From Trichodelitschia bisporula (taxonomy: Eukaryota > Ascomycota > Dothideomycetes > Phaeotrichales > Phaeotrichaceae), in NCBI GenBank assembly GCA_010356995.1, contig ML996694.1, positions 1,105,902 through 1,169,901 on the forward strand: a stretch of 64,000 nucleotides of DNA. Reading direction: 5' to 3'. The position numbers were made by a program, and so were the translations under genes. How positions within the stretch are numbered: the first letter of the stretch is position 1; every line of letters starts with the position of its first letter. This document shows positions 22,160-35,577 of this stretch, one piece after another. Under the pieces are notes generated by a model, which saw only the letters and a list, made by a program, of their open reading frames with translations, searched no databases and was not told where the DNA came from.

Positions 22160-22799
22160 GGTTCACGATCTCTGTTCCCGGGTCTGTGCGCAAGCGATGC
22201 TGCATACCCAGGCACGCCACCGGCTCCCGGAAGCAAAGAGAGAAGCCCTTTCCAAAGGCCAAGACTCGTAACAAGAAGTCGATGATTCCATAATGCTGGT
22301 GCAGAGCCAGTACGCTCGTAGCGAACCAGTAGAGAGCCTTACACCGGTGTTCAATGCCCTTTCTGGGGCCTTCCCGTATCTCACTGGCTCTTCCCCCCCC
22401 GCCCCCAGCACCATAGGCGCCCCGCTAAGGGCCCACCATCGCACCCTTCCCCACCAGACCCCGTAACCCCTCCAACAACACCCCGGCTAACTAGGCCCCG
22501 TCTCAAGGAACTAACAACCCTTCTCCTCCCGGTACGAGACAGGCAGCTAAACCTTCGAGTGCAAAGTTCCCCCCTTCCCTTCAATAAATAGTCTGTTAAT
22601 CCCATCCTATCTTCCCTTTTGAAGGGTTGTTTTACTCTTCTATTTGTGTGTCTCTCTTATTCCTAATTCACATCACTCTTTCATACCGATTGTTGGGTAC
22701 GGGCATCAAATTCGTACTTGTTGTTTCCCCTTACCTTTTTCGCCGCCTCCACGGCGCGCCTAATACCCAACCCAATTGACCTCCTTTCTACCTTTCATA

Positions 22800-25700
22800 A
22801 TGAACTTCGGCTTCAGTAACTACGATGATTCGGCTGCTCGCACAGGTGTGCCACTTCCGGGTCAAGGTCGGAGAAACAGTCACCAGTACGAAGACATAGC
22901 CACGCCAGATGAGCAGCGGGGCTTGCACCGGACGACGACATCCCAATCTCACGCGCATCGCCCCACCACAGCCACAGCCCCTGAAAGTTCCGCTGAGAAG
23001 TCCGACTTGAAGGAGGACATCAGTACGAAAAAGGACGATGACGATGCCAGCACGGACGAGGAGGACGAGAAGCGCGATCACCGAATCCAGGAACTAGCGC
23101 GTCAATTGACGCGCCAGTCGTCATTCTCCGTGGCCGGAGATGTCAACCCCTTCAATGCCAAAGAAGACTCACGCGTCAACCCTCAGTCACCCAATTTCTC
23201 GGGAAAGACGTGGGCCAAAGCTGTCCTGCGCACGATTGAGCAGGATCCGAACTCGGGCCCTCTGCGTACTGCTGGTGTCGCATTCCGGAATCTGAATGCG
23301 TACGGCTTCGGCACGGCCACCGACTACCAGAAGACGGTTGGCAACATTGTGCTCCAGGGTGTCGGGATTGTGCGCCAGCTCTTCGGCTTCGGCAAGCGCC
23401 GTATCGATATCCTGCGGGATTTCGAGGGTGTTGTGTACGCGGGCGAGATGCTGGTGGTGCTCGGCCCCCCTGGTTCAGGGTGCTCTACCTTCTTGAAGGT
23501 GCTTGCCGGAGAGACTGACGGCCTGAACGTGGACGAGAACTCGTACCTGAACTATCAAGGTACGTTGATATCACATGATGCGCGCGAGCGCCATTGCCGT
23601 GCGCCATTGCTGACATGAGGTGAAACAGGCATCAGCGCAAACCAAATGCATAAGTATTTCCGTGGTGAGGCTATCTATACGGCCGAAGTCGACGTTCACT
23701 TTCCCATGATGACCGTCGGCGACACCTTGAGCTTTGCTGCGCGCGCCCGCGCTCCGCGCATCCCCCCTGGCGGCGTGACTAAGGAGGTCTTTGCCGACCA
23801 CATGCGTGACGTCGTCATGGCCATGTACGGCATTTCGCACACGAACAACACCATGGTTGGCAACGACTTCATCCGCGGTGTCTCCGGTGGTGAGCGCAAG
23901 CGCGTGACAATCGCCGAGGCCACCCTTTCCCAGGCCCCGCTGCAGTGCTGGGACAACTCGACGCGTGGTCTCGACAGTGCCAACGCTCTTGAGTTCTGCC
24001 GGACGCTGCGGATCTCCGCCGACGTGATGGGCTCTACCGCTTGCTTGGCCATCTACCAAGCATCGCAGGCCGCGTACGACGTGTTCGACAAGGTCATCGT
24101 TCTGTACGAGGGCTATCAGATCTACTTCGGCCCCTCGCGTGCGGCCAAGCAGTACTTCCTGGACCTGGGCTTTGACTGCCCCGATCGCCAGACCGTGGCT
24201 GATTTCTTGACGTCGATGACCAGCGCCGCCGAGCGTGTTGTGCGTCCGGGATGGGAGAACAGGGTGCCCCGCACAGCGGCAGAATTTGCCCAGAAGTGGA
24301 AGGAGTCGGAAACGCGCAAGGCGCTCCTCGTTGAGATCGACGAGTACGACAAGAAGTACCAGATTGGCGGCGAGTACCTGGAGAAGTTCAAGGTGTCGCG
24401 CAAGGCTCAGCAGGCTCGGTCGCAGCGCATCAAATCGCCTTACACGCTGTCGTATCGCGAGCAGGTCGGACTGTGCTTGTGGCGCGGCTTCGTGCGGCTC
24501 AAGGGTGATCCCAGCCTTACGTTCTCGCAACTGTTCGCCAACTGCATCATGGCTCTTATCGTCGGCAGTGTCTTTTACAACATGAAGCAGGATACGGCCA
24601 GCTTCTACTCGCGCGGTGCTCTGCTTTTCTTCGCCATTTTGCTCAATGCCTTTGGCAGTGCTCTCGAGGTATGTGCGTGCCTTCCCACCTCGAGCCTATT
24701 CTAACGTGCCAGATTCTTACGCTTTATGCGCAACGACCCATCGTCGAGAAGCATTCCCGCTACGCCTTTTACCATCCGTCCGCCGAAGCCTTCGCCAGCA
24801 TGTTAACTGATATGCCGTACAAGATTGCGAATGCCATATTTTTCAATCTTGTGCTGTACTTCATGACCAATCTGCGACGTGAACCGGGAGCCTTCTTCTT
24901 CTTCCTGCTGGTTTCGTTCACCCTGACGTTGACCATGTCCATGTTCTTCCGAACACTCGCATCCGTCTCTCGAACTCTGTCCCAAGCCATGGTTCCCGCC
25001 GCTATCCTCATCCTCGCCATCGTCATCTTCACCGGTTTCGCCATTCCAACGCGGTACATGTTAGGCTGGTCACGCTGGATCAATTACTTGGATCCCGTTG
25101 CGTATGGCTTCGAATCGCTCCTGATCAACGAGTTTCATGGTCGCAACTTCACCTGCTCCACCTTTGTGCCAACCGGTCCTGGTTACGGCAGTGCGGCTGG
25201 GTTGAACCATGTCTGCACTGCCGTCGGCTCCAAGGCTGGGCTGTCAGTTGTGACTGGCACTGACTACATCGTTTCATCCTTCAACTACTCCCCGTCGAAC
25301 AAATGGAGAAATTATGGCATCCTCATCGCATTCATGCTCTTCCTCATGGCTACCTACTTAGGCGCTGTCGAGTTGATCTCTGGGAAGAAGTCGAAGGGCG
25401 AAGTCTTGGTGTTCCGGCGTGGCCACACCCCCGCCGCTCTGAAGCACGCCGACCGGCCTCGGTCGAAGGAGGACCTGGAAGCTGGCACCCCGCCTAGTAC
25501 AGCTCTGTTGCAACCCGGCGGGCTGCAACCGCCTGCCAGTGGTGCTAACAGCCCGAAGGCTCAATCGATCCTGAAGCAGTCATCCGTCTTCTCGTGGCGC
25601 AACGTCTGCTACGACATCAAGATCAAGAAGGAACCGCGCCGCATCCTTGACAATGTTGACGGTTGGGTCAAGCCTGGCACGCTGACTGCGCTCATGGGCG

Positions 25701-27538
25701 TCTCTGGTGCCGGGAAGACTACTCTCCTCGATGTCCTGGCTTCGCGTGTCACGATGGGTGTTATCACCGGCGACATGTTGGTTGACGGCCGCCCACGCGA
25801 TGCGTCTTTCCAGCGCAAGACCGGCTACGTGCAGCAGCAGGATCTCCACCTTTCCACGTCTACCGTCCGCGAGGCGCTCAACTTCAGCGCCCTGCTCCGC
25901 CAGCCTGCGAACATTTCGCGCAAGGAAAAGCTCGAGTATGTCGATGAGGTGATTAAGCTGCTGGAAATGGAGGAGTATGCCGACGCCGTTGTCGGTGTGC
26001 CTGGCGAGGGCCTGAACGTTGAGCAGCGCAAGCGCCTCACCATCGGCGTCGAACTTGCCGCGAAGCCCCAACTGCTACTCTTCCTCGACGAGCCGACTTC
26101 CGGCCTGGATTCGCAGACGTCCTGGGCCATTTGCAATCTCATGGAGAAGCTTACCAACAGCGGCCAGGCCATTCTGTGCACCATCCACCAGCCGTCCGCC
26201 ATGTTGTTCCAGCGCTTCGACCGCCTGCTGTTCCTCAAGAGCGGCGGCCAGACCGTGTACTTTGGCGAGATCGGCAAGAACTCCTCGATCCTGACGGCGT
26301 ACTTTGAGCGGAACGGCGCGGCGCCCTGCCCGCCTGATGCTAACCCCGCTGAGTGGATGCTCGAGGTCATTGGTGCAGCGCCCGGATCCAAAACTGATAT
26401 CGACTGGACGGCGACGTGGCGTGGTAGCCCTGAGTATGCTGAGATCCAAAGGGAACTGGACCAGATCAATGCGGAGCGTCTCGCGGCGACGGCTGACCAG
26501 ACTGATGAGGCTAACAAGAGCGCGTACCGCGAGTTTGCGGCGACTTTCCCGACTCAACTGTGGGAAGTGCAGAAGCGTGTCTTTGAGCAGTACTGGCGTA
26601 CGCCGAGCTACATCTATTCCAAGATGGCGCTCTGCTTGTTCTCGTCCCTCTTCATTGGCTTTGCCTTCTTCAATACGCCTCTCAGCCAACAAGGTCTCCA
26701 GAATCAGATGTTCGCCATCTTCACGCTCCTCACCATCTTCGGCCAGCTCGTCCAGCAAATCATGCCTCACTTCGTCACCCAGCGCGCCCTTTACGAGGTG
26801 CGCGAGCGCCCGTCCAAGACGTACTCGTGGAAGGCCTTCATGCTGTGCAACATCATGGTCGAGCTGCCCTGGCAGACACTGATGGCCGCCATCATGTACT
26901 TCTGCTGGTACTATCCGATCGGGATGTACAAGAACGCGATGCCTACGGACGCGGTCACATCGCGTGGCGCGCTGATGTTCCTGCTCATCTGGGTGTTCAT
27001 GATCTTCACGTCGACCTTTACGCACATGTGCATCGCAGCGATTGAGACGGCGGAGACGGGTGGCAACATTGCGCAGCTGCTTTTCTCCCTGTCGCTCATC
27101 TTCTGCGGTGTGCTTGCTGGCCCGTCGTCCCTGCCTGGCTTCTGGATCTTCATGTACCGCGTCTCGCCGTTCACGTACCTCGTCTCGGCCGTCCTGTCGA
27201 CTGGGCTGGCGAACACCAATGTGCACTGCGCCTCCAACGAGTACCTCCACTTCAAGCCCCCGAACGGCTCAACCTGCGGCGAGTACATGGATCCGTACAT
27301 CAAGTTCGCGAGCGGTTATCTGCTGGACCGGGAGGCGACGGACGACTGCAGCTTCTGCGCCATCAGCAGTACCAACACCTTCCTTGCCGCGGTCAGCTCG
27401 GACTTCAATGACCGGTGGCGGAACTTTGGAATTATGTGGGTGTATGTGGCATTCAATACGGCGGCGGCGCTGTTCTTCTACTGGTACTTCCGGATGCCCA
27501 AGGGGGAGCGCAAGGAGAAGAAGAAGAAGGCGGAGTAA
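22800..27538 (+). CDS. PDR-type (ABCG) full-size multidrug ABC transporter
   Basis: Three exons (22800-23559, 23629-24668, 24713-27538; introns of 69 and 44 bp) give 1541 residues, the usual size. The order is NBD1-TMD1-NBD2-TMD2. NBD1 has the degenerate Walker [13 protein letters not shown] (Cys instead of Lys), the signature [14 protein letters not shown] and a Walker B with Asn ([13 protein letters not shown]). NBD2 has the intact Walker [16 protein letters not shown], the degenerate signature [16 protein letters not shown], Walker [19 protein letters not shown] and the switch His in CTIHQPS. This asymmetry is normal for fungal Cdr1/Pdr5 relatives. They sit in the plasma membrane and export azoles, xenobiotics and lipids; the substrate of this one is unknown. 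The start is the first ATG of the frame. The codon use is strongly biased to C/G-ending codons, suggesting high expression. Confidence 0.95.
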
Positions 27539-28002
27539 ACATAATGTGTTGGTAGATCACTAGACGACCTTTCTGTGTGTTTTCTTTAGGTATTGGCTCA
27601 TCTCTCCAAGCTTGCACCTTGTCGGCTGTTTGAGCGGGGGCTTGTCATAGAATTTAGACTTGTAGGAATATATAATCATCTAGACACACTTTCGCTTCAA
27701 CGCTCTGCTTGTGCTGCTCCCTCTAGGTATTCTGATATCTGGATATATGACCGCGTGGGGAAAGACTCGAGAATCTCGACCAAGACGGCTAGCGGCGGGC
27801 ACGCGGGGCTTGAATTTGCATGTGAGTGGGGCAAGCCAGGACCCTAAACACACTACGGTACCGACCCACTGGGCATCACACACGCCTAGTCGCGGGGCGC
27901 GTCAAAACTTCCAATCCTTTTTTTCTCTCTTCCCCTCCCCCTAGCATTTTCATTGCTAGGGCGGCACTTCAACACCACAAATACTCGCATCAATCCGCAA
28001 TC
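27539..28002. other. Intergenic between the ABC transporter and CTP synthase
   Basis: 464 bp holding the transporter 3' region and the CTP synthase promoter, with a T/C-rich tract at about 27905-27940 followed by a perfect inverted repeat (listed separately). Confidence 0.5.
27939..27961. promoter_or_regulatory. Perfect 8-bp inverted repeat in the CTP synthase leader or promoter
   Basis: CCCTAGCA (27939-27946) and TGCTAGGG (27954-27961) flank the 7-nt spacer ttttcat. It ends 41 bp before the CTP synthase ATG, next to a pyrimidine tract, so it is either a dimeric factor site near the transcription start or an mRNA hairpin in the leader. Confidence 0.45.
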
Positions 28003-29994
28003 ATGAAATACGTATTAGTGTCTGGAGGTATCTACCGGTACAATTTTTACACAGGCGCCAGCTAACCCCGCTACTTAGGTGTGATCAGCGGTGTGGGCAA
28101 GGGCATAATCGGTACGCCTGTTGTCTAGAATTTCTGAGCCGTCTAACTCGCGTCAACAGCTTCGTCCACGGGCCTGCTGCTCAAGACCATCGGGCTTAAG
28201 ATACGTACTCCGGCTCTTCGCGTGCTTCCCCGCTAACAGTCACACGTCTCATCGATCAAGGTCGACCCATACCTCAATGTCGATGCGGGGACTATGAACC
28301 CAAAAGAGTGCGTCTGATGGGCCCACCTTATAGCGACGCTGACCCAATAGGCATGGCGAAGTCTTTGTCCTCGACGACGGCGGCGAAGTCGACCTCGATC
28401 TCGGCAACTACGAGCGGTATCTCAACGTCACGCTGACACGCGACAACAACATAACGACGGGCAAGATATATAAGCACGTTATTGAGCGGGAGCGCAAGGG
28501 CGATTACCTGGGCCGCACGGTGCAGGTGGTGCCGCATGTCACGGACGCGATTCAGGAGTGGATCGAGCGCGTGGCGAAGATTCCGGTGGATGATACGGGC
28601 GAGGAGCCGGATGTCTGCATCATCGAGCTTGGTGGCACGGTTGGCGATATCGAGAGCATGCCCTTTGTTGAGGCTATGACGCAGCTGCGGCGCCGTGCGG
28701 GCAAGGGCAACTTTCTCCAGATCCATGTTTCGTACATTCCGGTCATTCATGGGGAGCAGAAGACGAAGCCCACGCAGCAGGCCATTCGTGGTGTGCGCAG
28801 TGCGGGTCTCATTCCGGATCTGGTGGGTCGCCTTGCATGATTCCCGAAGACACCGCTGACCGATAGATTGCGTGCCGCTGCGAAATGGAGCTCGAGAAGA
28901 GCACGGTTGAGAAAATCGCACACTTTTGTCAGGTCGACGTAGAGCAAGTCATCGTCGTCCGGGACATGCCCTCTATCTACCAGGTGCCGGTCCTCCTGGA
29001 GGAACAGGGCCTCATCCCTTTGCTCAAGCAGGGGCTGCAGCTCGACGCCACCATCGAGCCTGACATGCTCACCCGCGGCAAGCACATCTGGCAGCAATGG
29101 AGGACCCTAACCACGCCGAACCAAAACTTCTACGAGCCACTCTCCATCGCGCTGGTCGGGAAGTACACCACCTTCCACGACTCCTACCTCAGCGTGATCA
29201 AGGCGCTCGAGCACAGCGCTATGCGCTGCCGCCGCCGCCTCACCATTATGTGGGTGGACAGCGAGCACCTCGAGCCTGCGGCCCAGGAGACGGATCCCGC
29301 GAAGTACCACAAGGCGTGGCATAACGTGTGCACTGCGGACGGGATTCTCGTCCCCGGCGGCTTCGGCGACCGCGGCACCGAGGGCATGATTGCCGCCGCC
29401 CGCTGGGCCCGTGAGAATAAGCGCCCCTACTTGGGTATCTGCCTCGGGATGCAGATTGCAGTGATTGAGTTCGCGCGCAATGTTGTTGGGATGGCGGGGG
29501 CTACGTCGGAGGAGTTTGTGGCCAAGGATGCCGAAGGGAAACCTGCCGCGAAGACCGATCAACTGGCCATCGTCTTCATGCCTGAAATCGACAAGACGAC
29601 TATGGGCGGCACGATGCGCCTCGGCCGCCGGCCGACGCACTTCCAGCCCGGCAGCGAGTGGAGCAAGCTGCGCGCGCTGTACGGCGGGAAGGAAACGATT
29701 GACGAGCGGCACCGGCACAGATACGAAGTCAACCCCGAGGTTATTGCGCGGCTGCAGGAGAAGGGGCTGGCGTTTGTGGGGAAGGATGATAGTGGGGTGC
29801 GGATGGAGGTTGTGGAGCTGGCGAAGGAGGTGGAGCATCCGTGGTTTGTGGGCGTCCAATTTCACCCTGAGTATTTGAGCCGCGTGCTGGAGCCGAGCCG
29901 CCCGTATTTGGGGTTTGTGGCGGCGAGTGCGGGGGTTCTGGCGGAGGTTACGGAGAGTGTTGGGGGACGGGCGGAGGTTAATGGGCATTTTTAG
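28003..29994 (+). CDS. URA7: CTP synthase (glutamine-hydrolysing)
   Basis: Exons 28003-28027, 28079-28111 and 28160-28204, then one starting between 28205 and 28255 and ending at 28307, then 28351-28822 and 28867-29994. The enzyme aminates UTP to CTP with ATP and glutamine. The synthase half begins [20 protein letters not shown] and has [34 protein letters not shown] and [18 protein letters not shown]. The class I glutamine amidotransferase half has the nucleophile Cys in [12 protein letters not shown] and the His/Glu of [12 protein letters not shown]. Three of the first four exons are 45 nt or shorter. One junction is unresolved: after LKI (28204) no GT-AG pair reaches the IKVDPY codons at 28255 in frame. 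The only intervening AG (28238) is off by one base and adjoins its own CTAAC branch site. It is convergent with the aldo/keto reductase. Confidence 0.93.
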
Positions 29995-30190
29995 GGAGTC
30001 TGGGGGGATATGCGGTATCTGGCCAAGGGTGCTAAGATATACTGGGGATATAAAGTGGGATAGAGGGAATGTATCATGGCGTTATGGCATGAGGGAGTGA
30101 TTGCTGTTTGCAAGTGAGGTTCCGATGTGATGCTCCAGACCGACGACACGGCGTTATCATCCGCCTACATCTGCCTCCCTACACACCCGC

Positions 30191-31378
30191 CTAATACCCC
30201 GTAACCGGCTTCGGCAAATACGCATCCTCAAGATACTTCACATCCCCCTCCCCCAACCTAACCCTAACATTCTCCACCGCCTCATCAATCCTCATCCTAC
30301 TATTCAACCCAAGAATAGGCACACACCCCTTACCCAGCACCCACGCCGTCGCCACCGCCGCCATACTAACTCCCTTCCGGCGTGCTACCTCCTCCACGCG
30401 ATTCACAATCGCAGCATCGACGTCCGTTTCCCTCGCCCTTATCAAGCCCACCAAGAACGCATCCGTTGTTTCGCGTTTCGAATCGCGGCTGCCCCAGGGC
30501 CGGGCGAGCACTCCGCGCGCGAGGGGAGACCAGGGTATGAGCCCGACGCCTGTGGCACGGCAGTAGGGCAGCATTTCGCGCTCCTCCTCGCGGTAGAGCA
30601 GGTTGTAGTAGGGCTGCATGCTTATGAAGCGGTGCCAGTTGCGCTGCGTGGCTATGGTTTGGAGGAGTTGGAATTCCCAGGCTGCCATCTAGGCGGGGAG
30701 GGAGGGGGGAGGGGACGTTAGCCGAGTCGCCCTGGGGGAGAAAGGGGAAGGGTGATGGGGAGGGTATATGAGAGGGAAAGGGAAACGCACCGAGCTGGCC
30801 CCGATGTACCGCACCATCCCGCTCTCAACCACGTCGTTGAGCGCGCGCATGATTTCCTCCCCCGGGGTGTCGCGGTCGAGGCGGTGCACTTGCAGGACGT
30901 CGATATATGTCCCCAGACGCTTGGTACTCGCTTCCACCGCATCGAAGATGTGTTTCCTGGATAACCCGACTCTATTAACCCACACCCCGTCATTAGCCGC
31001 CAGCGCCGCAATCGGCGGCTGGTTACCACTCCCATCAACGCCAAAGAAGAGTTTCGTCATGATAACCACCCCTTGCCGGGGGATTTCGTACGTGCGCAGC
31101 GCTTTGCCGATGATTTCCTCGGAGCGGCCGTTGGAGTACGTGTCGGCGGTGTCCCAGGTGTTGATTCCCCGCTCGAAGGCGTGTTTGAGGAGCGGGAGGG
31201 CTTCGTCTTCGTTTAGCACCCAGTGTTGCCAGTCGCTGGAGCCGTAGGACATGCAGCCGAGGATGATTTTGGAGATCTTCAAACCCGAGTTTCCGAGACT
31301 GCTCACATATCAGCTCCATTCCACCGCAGCATCATGAACCGAGCAAGATGGGAGAGAAGCATACTTAACATACTCCAT
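30191..31378 (-). CDS. Aldo/keto reductase
   Basis: Three exons (31378-31365, 31298-30791, 30688-30191; introns of 66 and 102 bp) give 339 residues. The first exon is 14 nt (MEYV plus two bases) and joins to NLGNSGLKISKIILGCMSYG. The catalytic set is present: Asp in GINTWDTADTYSNG, the Tyr of the same block, Lys in VIMTKLFFG and His in VLQVHRLDRD. The NADP-binding end is GCVPILGLNSRMRIDEAVEN. The substrate is unknown; close fungal relatives are annotated as voltage-gated channel beta-like or aryl-alcohol dehydrogenase-like reductases. The frame is open upstream to ATGs at 31537/31540, which would add a Gly-rich extension of about 54 residues (GGGLGVGGPLGVGGGGWG) in place of the short start. 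Confidence 0.9.
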
Positions 31379-32249
31379 CCCCCACCCACCCCCGCCCACA
31401 CCCAGCGGACCCCCCACTCCCAACCCTCCACCAGCAACACCCGGCGGCCCAGCCGTAGCACTCACACTCCCCAACCCAACCATACTCCCCCTAACATGAA
31501 GTCCATTCCCAATCGGCCCCCTCGGAGACCCGTTCATCATCTCTCCCTTCCCGCTCTTCACGACTCAAGTCCCGGTTTCGAACCCCACAGTTGCCCCACA
31601 CGCTAGCTCCCGGATGGCGGACTAGTCAAACTCAAATCCCACCCGCCGTGATCCGGACCCAGGCTCCGGAAGTCAACGAACCGTTGGTGTGAGAATGTGT
31701 TGTGAGATTGTGTGGTTGAGCTCACCGGTTCCTGATGTTCGTCGTACAGTGGTGGTGGTGTTCCGATCTCGGCTGCAGCCTTGTTAGCCCTAGCCTCGTC
31801 GCGTGGTCGAGCCTCGTCTTCGAAGCAGTCTGTCCGAAGAGTCGTCTCGCCGCTTGCTAGAATAGAGCTCCATCACCAACAAGATATACCTACCAGCTAC
31901 TCCGCCAGCACAGCTCAAGTCCCGCCAGCGAACCACCCCACCATCCCGCCAAACCCCTCCCCCCGCAGACGCAGCATGACCTGGACCAGCGCAATTGGCC
32001 AGCCAGCCCAGCCATCTAAAAAGCAAGCAACCTCACCCGTGGTGATCATGGGAACTACTCAGGAATCGGCAACATCACAATCACAGCATCAGCACGAAAA
32101 TAGTAATAAGGATAGAATTGGGACGTAGCCCATGCCTTCATTTAGTCATAGCTAAATACCGCCCTCAGACGCGCCGGCCCCCGGCCCGTCCCAATAACCA
32201 TAGTCACAGAACGCCATGCAAGAAGATCGAACAGACACACACCAGTAGG
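31379..32249. other. Intergenic between aldo/keto reductase and polyubiquitin
   Basis: 871 bp containing the reductase promoter and the polyubiquitin 3' region. 31380-31500 is C-rich on the plus strand and may encode an N-terminal extension of the reductase. Nothing else is supported. Confidence 0.45.
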
Positions 32250-33221
<972 letters not shown>

Positions 33222-34308
33222 GGCGATACTTGTCAGGCGTTTGAAGGTATGTGTGGTGGTTGAGGTTCAGGAGCACCGTCGGTGGTGGCGGAGAGGTAGA
33301 GCAGAGGGCGGGCGAAGTGGGTGGAGTGAATGTTTGGGAGGGGGCAGTAAAGCGTTTGTGAGTTGTAGGAGAGTTGGAGGAAGATGGAGGGGCGGAGGCC
33401 TTAAATAGAGCAGTGGGGGGGGTGAGTGGCAGGTGGTGGCAGGTGGTTCAGGTGCCTTGTCCAGGGCTGGGCGGGGGACTGGCGCTTCAACGGGGCAAGA
33501 GCGACAGTGTGGCGGTGGGGGAGGGGGGAGGATGACTAGCCGGGAAGCCACGGCGGGGGCGCATGAAGGAGGGGGCGGGGGAGCATCGGGCATTCTAGCG
33601 GTTTCGGCGAGTGACTGTTGATTGTTTATCGCCTGTTGCCTTCCCTCCTCTTCTTGGTCCCTGTAGCTGCTTCTTCTCCGACACTTCTCCTGGTTGACAA
33701 ATGCCCTTTCTGCAACGGTCTGTCGGCTATCGGTATCGGGATGGTTGGATCCTTCCCCTGCCATCCTCTCCCGTCCTCTCCCATTCACGACCACATGATG
33801 ATAAGACATGGGCCGATACTCGCACCATCGCGCCCTTTCCCGACCAACAAAGCCAGCCGCTGCCGGCCAGCTCCCCCTCCACCCGCCAGGCCCAATCAGA
33901 ATGATGCCGCCGTCGGCTGTGCTACGTCATTGACTGCATGCGACTGCTTACTTAGTATCTGTGCACGGGCCGTGCTTGGAAATATGATAAGATCACGGGC
34001 ATCCGCACCTGCACCGCCACGATCTAGCCTCGTCTGTTCGACGCGCGGAAAGGACGCCACCAGAAGTCTGCCTGCCGCACGGGACGGCCAGTGGAGTGGG
34101 TGTTGTTCGGCAGAGTCACCGGTGTTGCCTTTCCGTGTCGCGTTTAGGTACAGTACGAGGCTCGTTCGCTTCACTGCCTGGAGCATGACGTTCTGGAGTG
34201 GGTGGAGAATGTCCACAATAAAACTGACGCGTCTTTTGGAATTCACCGAGCTAAAATCGGCCATCTAGGCCTCTCCGCAGCCTTCTCATCTCACCCGACA
34301 CGGCGTCC
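33222..34308. other. Intergenic between polyubiquitin and cupin genes
   Basis: 1087 bp with the polyubiquitin promoter (TATTTAA near 33401 on the minus strand) and the cupin 3' region. The 216-codon plus-strand frame at 33618 has a hydrophobic start but no homology or repeat logic, and I do not call it. Confidence 0.5.
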
Positions 34309-34857
34309 CTAATCCGACCCGCGAATCCCCACCGCCGTGCCCAACTCCTCCTTCAACACCTTCCCAGCGACCTCGATCGGCTTACAGGGCTGCAGAACAA
34401 ACAACATGCGGCACCACTCCGTCGGACTCGGGTTGCGCCAGGCATGCATCGTGCCGCGCTGGACGCACACATCCCCCCTCTTGAGATGCCGCGTCTCCCC
34501 ACTGTCGAGCACACACTCGATCTCCCCCTCCAGCACAACGCCGTAATCCAGACTGACGGTCCGATGCATCGCATGCATCTCCCCGGGCACGAAGTCGACG
34601 TGCCGCAGGATCGTGCCCCCGCTCGTCGACAGCCCCGGCGGCGACGCGAGGTACTTCTTGTAGTTCTCGATGTCCGCATCCCCCGCAGTGTCGACGGGGA
34701 AGCCCTGAGTCGCGTAGGAGAGCGCGAAGCCCAGGTTGTCGGGTAGCGGGTTCATTTTGCTTTCGTCGGGGACGGCGGTGGAGAAGATGGCTTTCCCTTC
34801 GTCGTTGTGCATCGTGATGAAGCGGTTGACGGGGCGGAGGGCGCCGACGTGGGCCAT
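34309..34857 (-). CDS. Cupin-domain protein
   Basis: Single exon, 182 residues, starting at an ATG directly followed by family-like sequence (RPVNRFITMHNDEGKAIF). A single cupin barrel occupies the C-terminal half: motif 1 is HVDFVPGEMHAMHRTVSLDY followed by VVLEGEIECVL, motif 2 is RGDVCVQRGTMHAWRNP. The His pair HAMH and the later His of GTMHAW are candidate metal ligands. Similar small fungal cupins are found near secondary-metabolite genes or alone; this one is alone. The reaction is unknown. It is divergent from the centrin gene. Confidence 0.85.
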   Translation of the reverse strand: MAHVGALRPVNRFITMHNDEGKAIFSTAVPDESKMNPLPDNLGFALSYATQGFPVDTAGDADIENYKKYLASPPGLSTSGGTILRHVDFVPGEMHAMHRTVSLDYGVVLEGEIECVLDSGETRHLKRGDVCVQRGTMHAWRNPSPTEWCRMLFVLQPCKPIEVAGKVLKEELGTAVGIRGSD

Positions 34858-35577
34858 GGTTGCGGTGTTGGGGCGGTAGGCTGGGTAGGCTGAAGCGTGT
34901 GGAGTATGGAGGACGGTGAGGAGTAACAGTCTGTAGGAGAGCTAGAGATGCGCTTTTGAACCTCCTCATCGCGCCTCCCCGCTTCGGACACCGACTCTCA
35001 GGCACCGTAACCCCGCACTCCGTCTGACCTGCACGCTCCATTGGGCGTCGCTCCTCAACGCGGTGCCTCAACGCCCGTCGATCGTACACCCGCATCAAAC
35101 GATCTCAACACAGACAGTAGCATGACATAGCAAACAATACTCAAATAACATACAAATCAACCCTCAACCGTCAGCATATCTCGGTATCTCTCCGTGTAAC
35201 CTTCCCCTCACCTCAGATCGCCAACACCCCCGCCCCCCCTCTCCCCATCGCGCACAGACCCACCCGCACGCAGCCAAGCCCCACCCCAGTCCACGCCGCC
35301 AGTCGCGTCTCGCGCGCCGCACCCATCGACGCGCGCATCTGCGCAACGTTTTGTCTGGCAGCAAACCGCGTTGCACAAGCAGGATCGTACATACAACGTA
35401 CCCAACCGCCAGCAAAGCCCACCCTATCCGCTGACCTCCCATTCCTCCTCTCTCATTCCCCTCCTATCCACCAGTCTCCCATCCAACCTCACCCCAAAAC
35501 CCAACCTCAAACCTACGACTACCACCGCCCCCCGCGCTACAGCGAACCTCCACGATACAGAGCTACACGCTCGGCAT
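34858..35577. other. Divergent intergenic region, cupin / centrin
   Basis: 720 bp. The plus strand is C-rich and lacks stops in one frame from 35371, but that frame has no ATG before 35578. No repeat or RNA gene is visible. Confidence 0.45.

Larger units (their letters stand above)
20403..22799. other. 2.4-kb non-coding region upstream of the PDR transporter
   Basis: No frame here looks like protein on either strand. The stretch 21320-21620 is rich in CGG triplets. Two candidate zinc-cluster sites are listed separately. An aataaata lies near 22584, and the last 180 bp before the ATG is pyrimidine-rich, as in leaders of highly expressed fungal genes. Confidence 0.55.

Noticed and set aside
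31574-31584. tRNA B-box-like string on the minus strand (ggttcgaaacc)
   Set aside because: The flanking T-stem does not pair beyond two bases, and no cloverleaf can be drawn.
33618-34268. 216-codon plus-strand frame with a hydrophobic start
   Set aside because: After the first 25 residues it is random sequence, and it overlaps the cupin 3' region without any domain.
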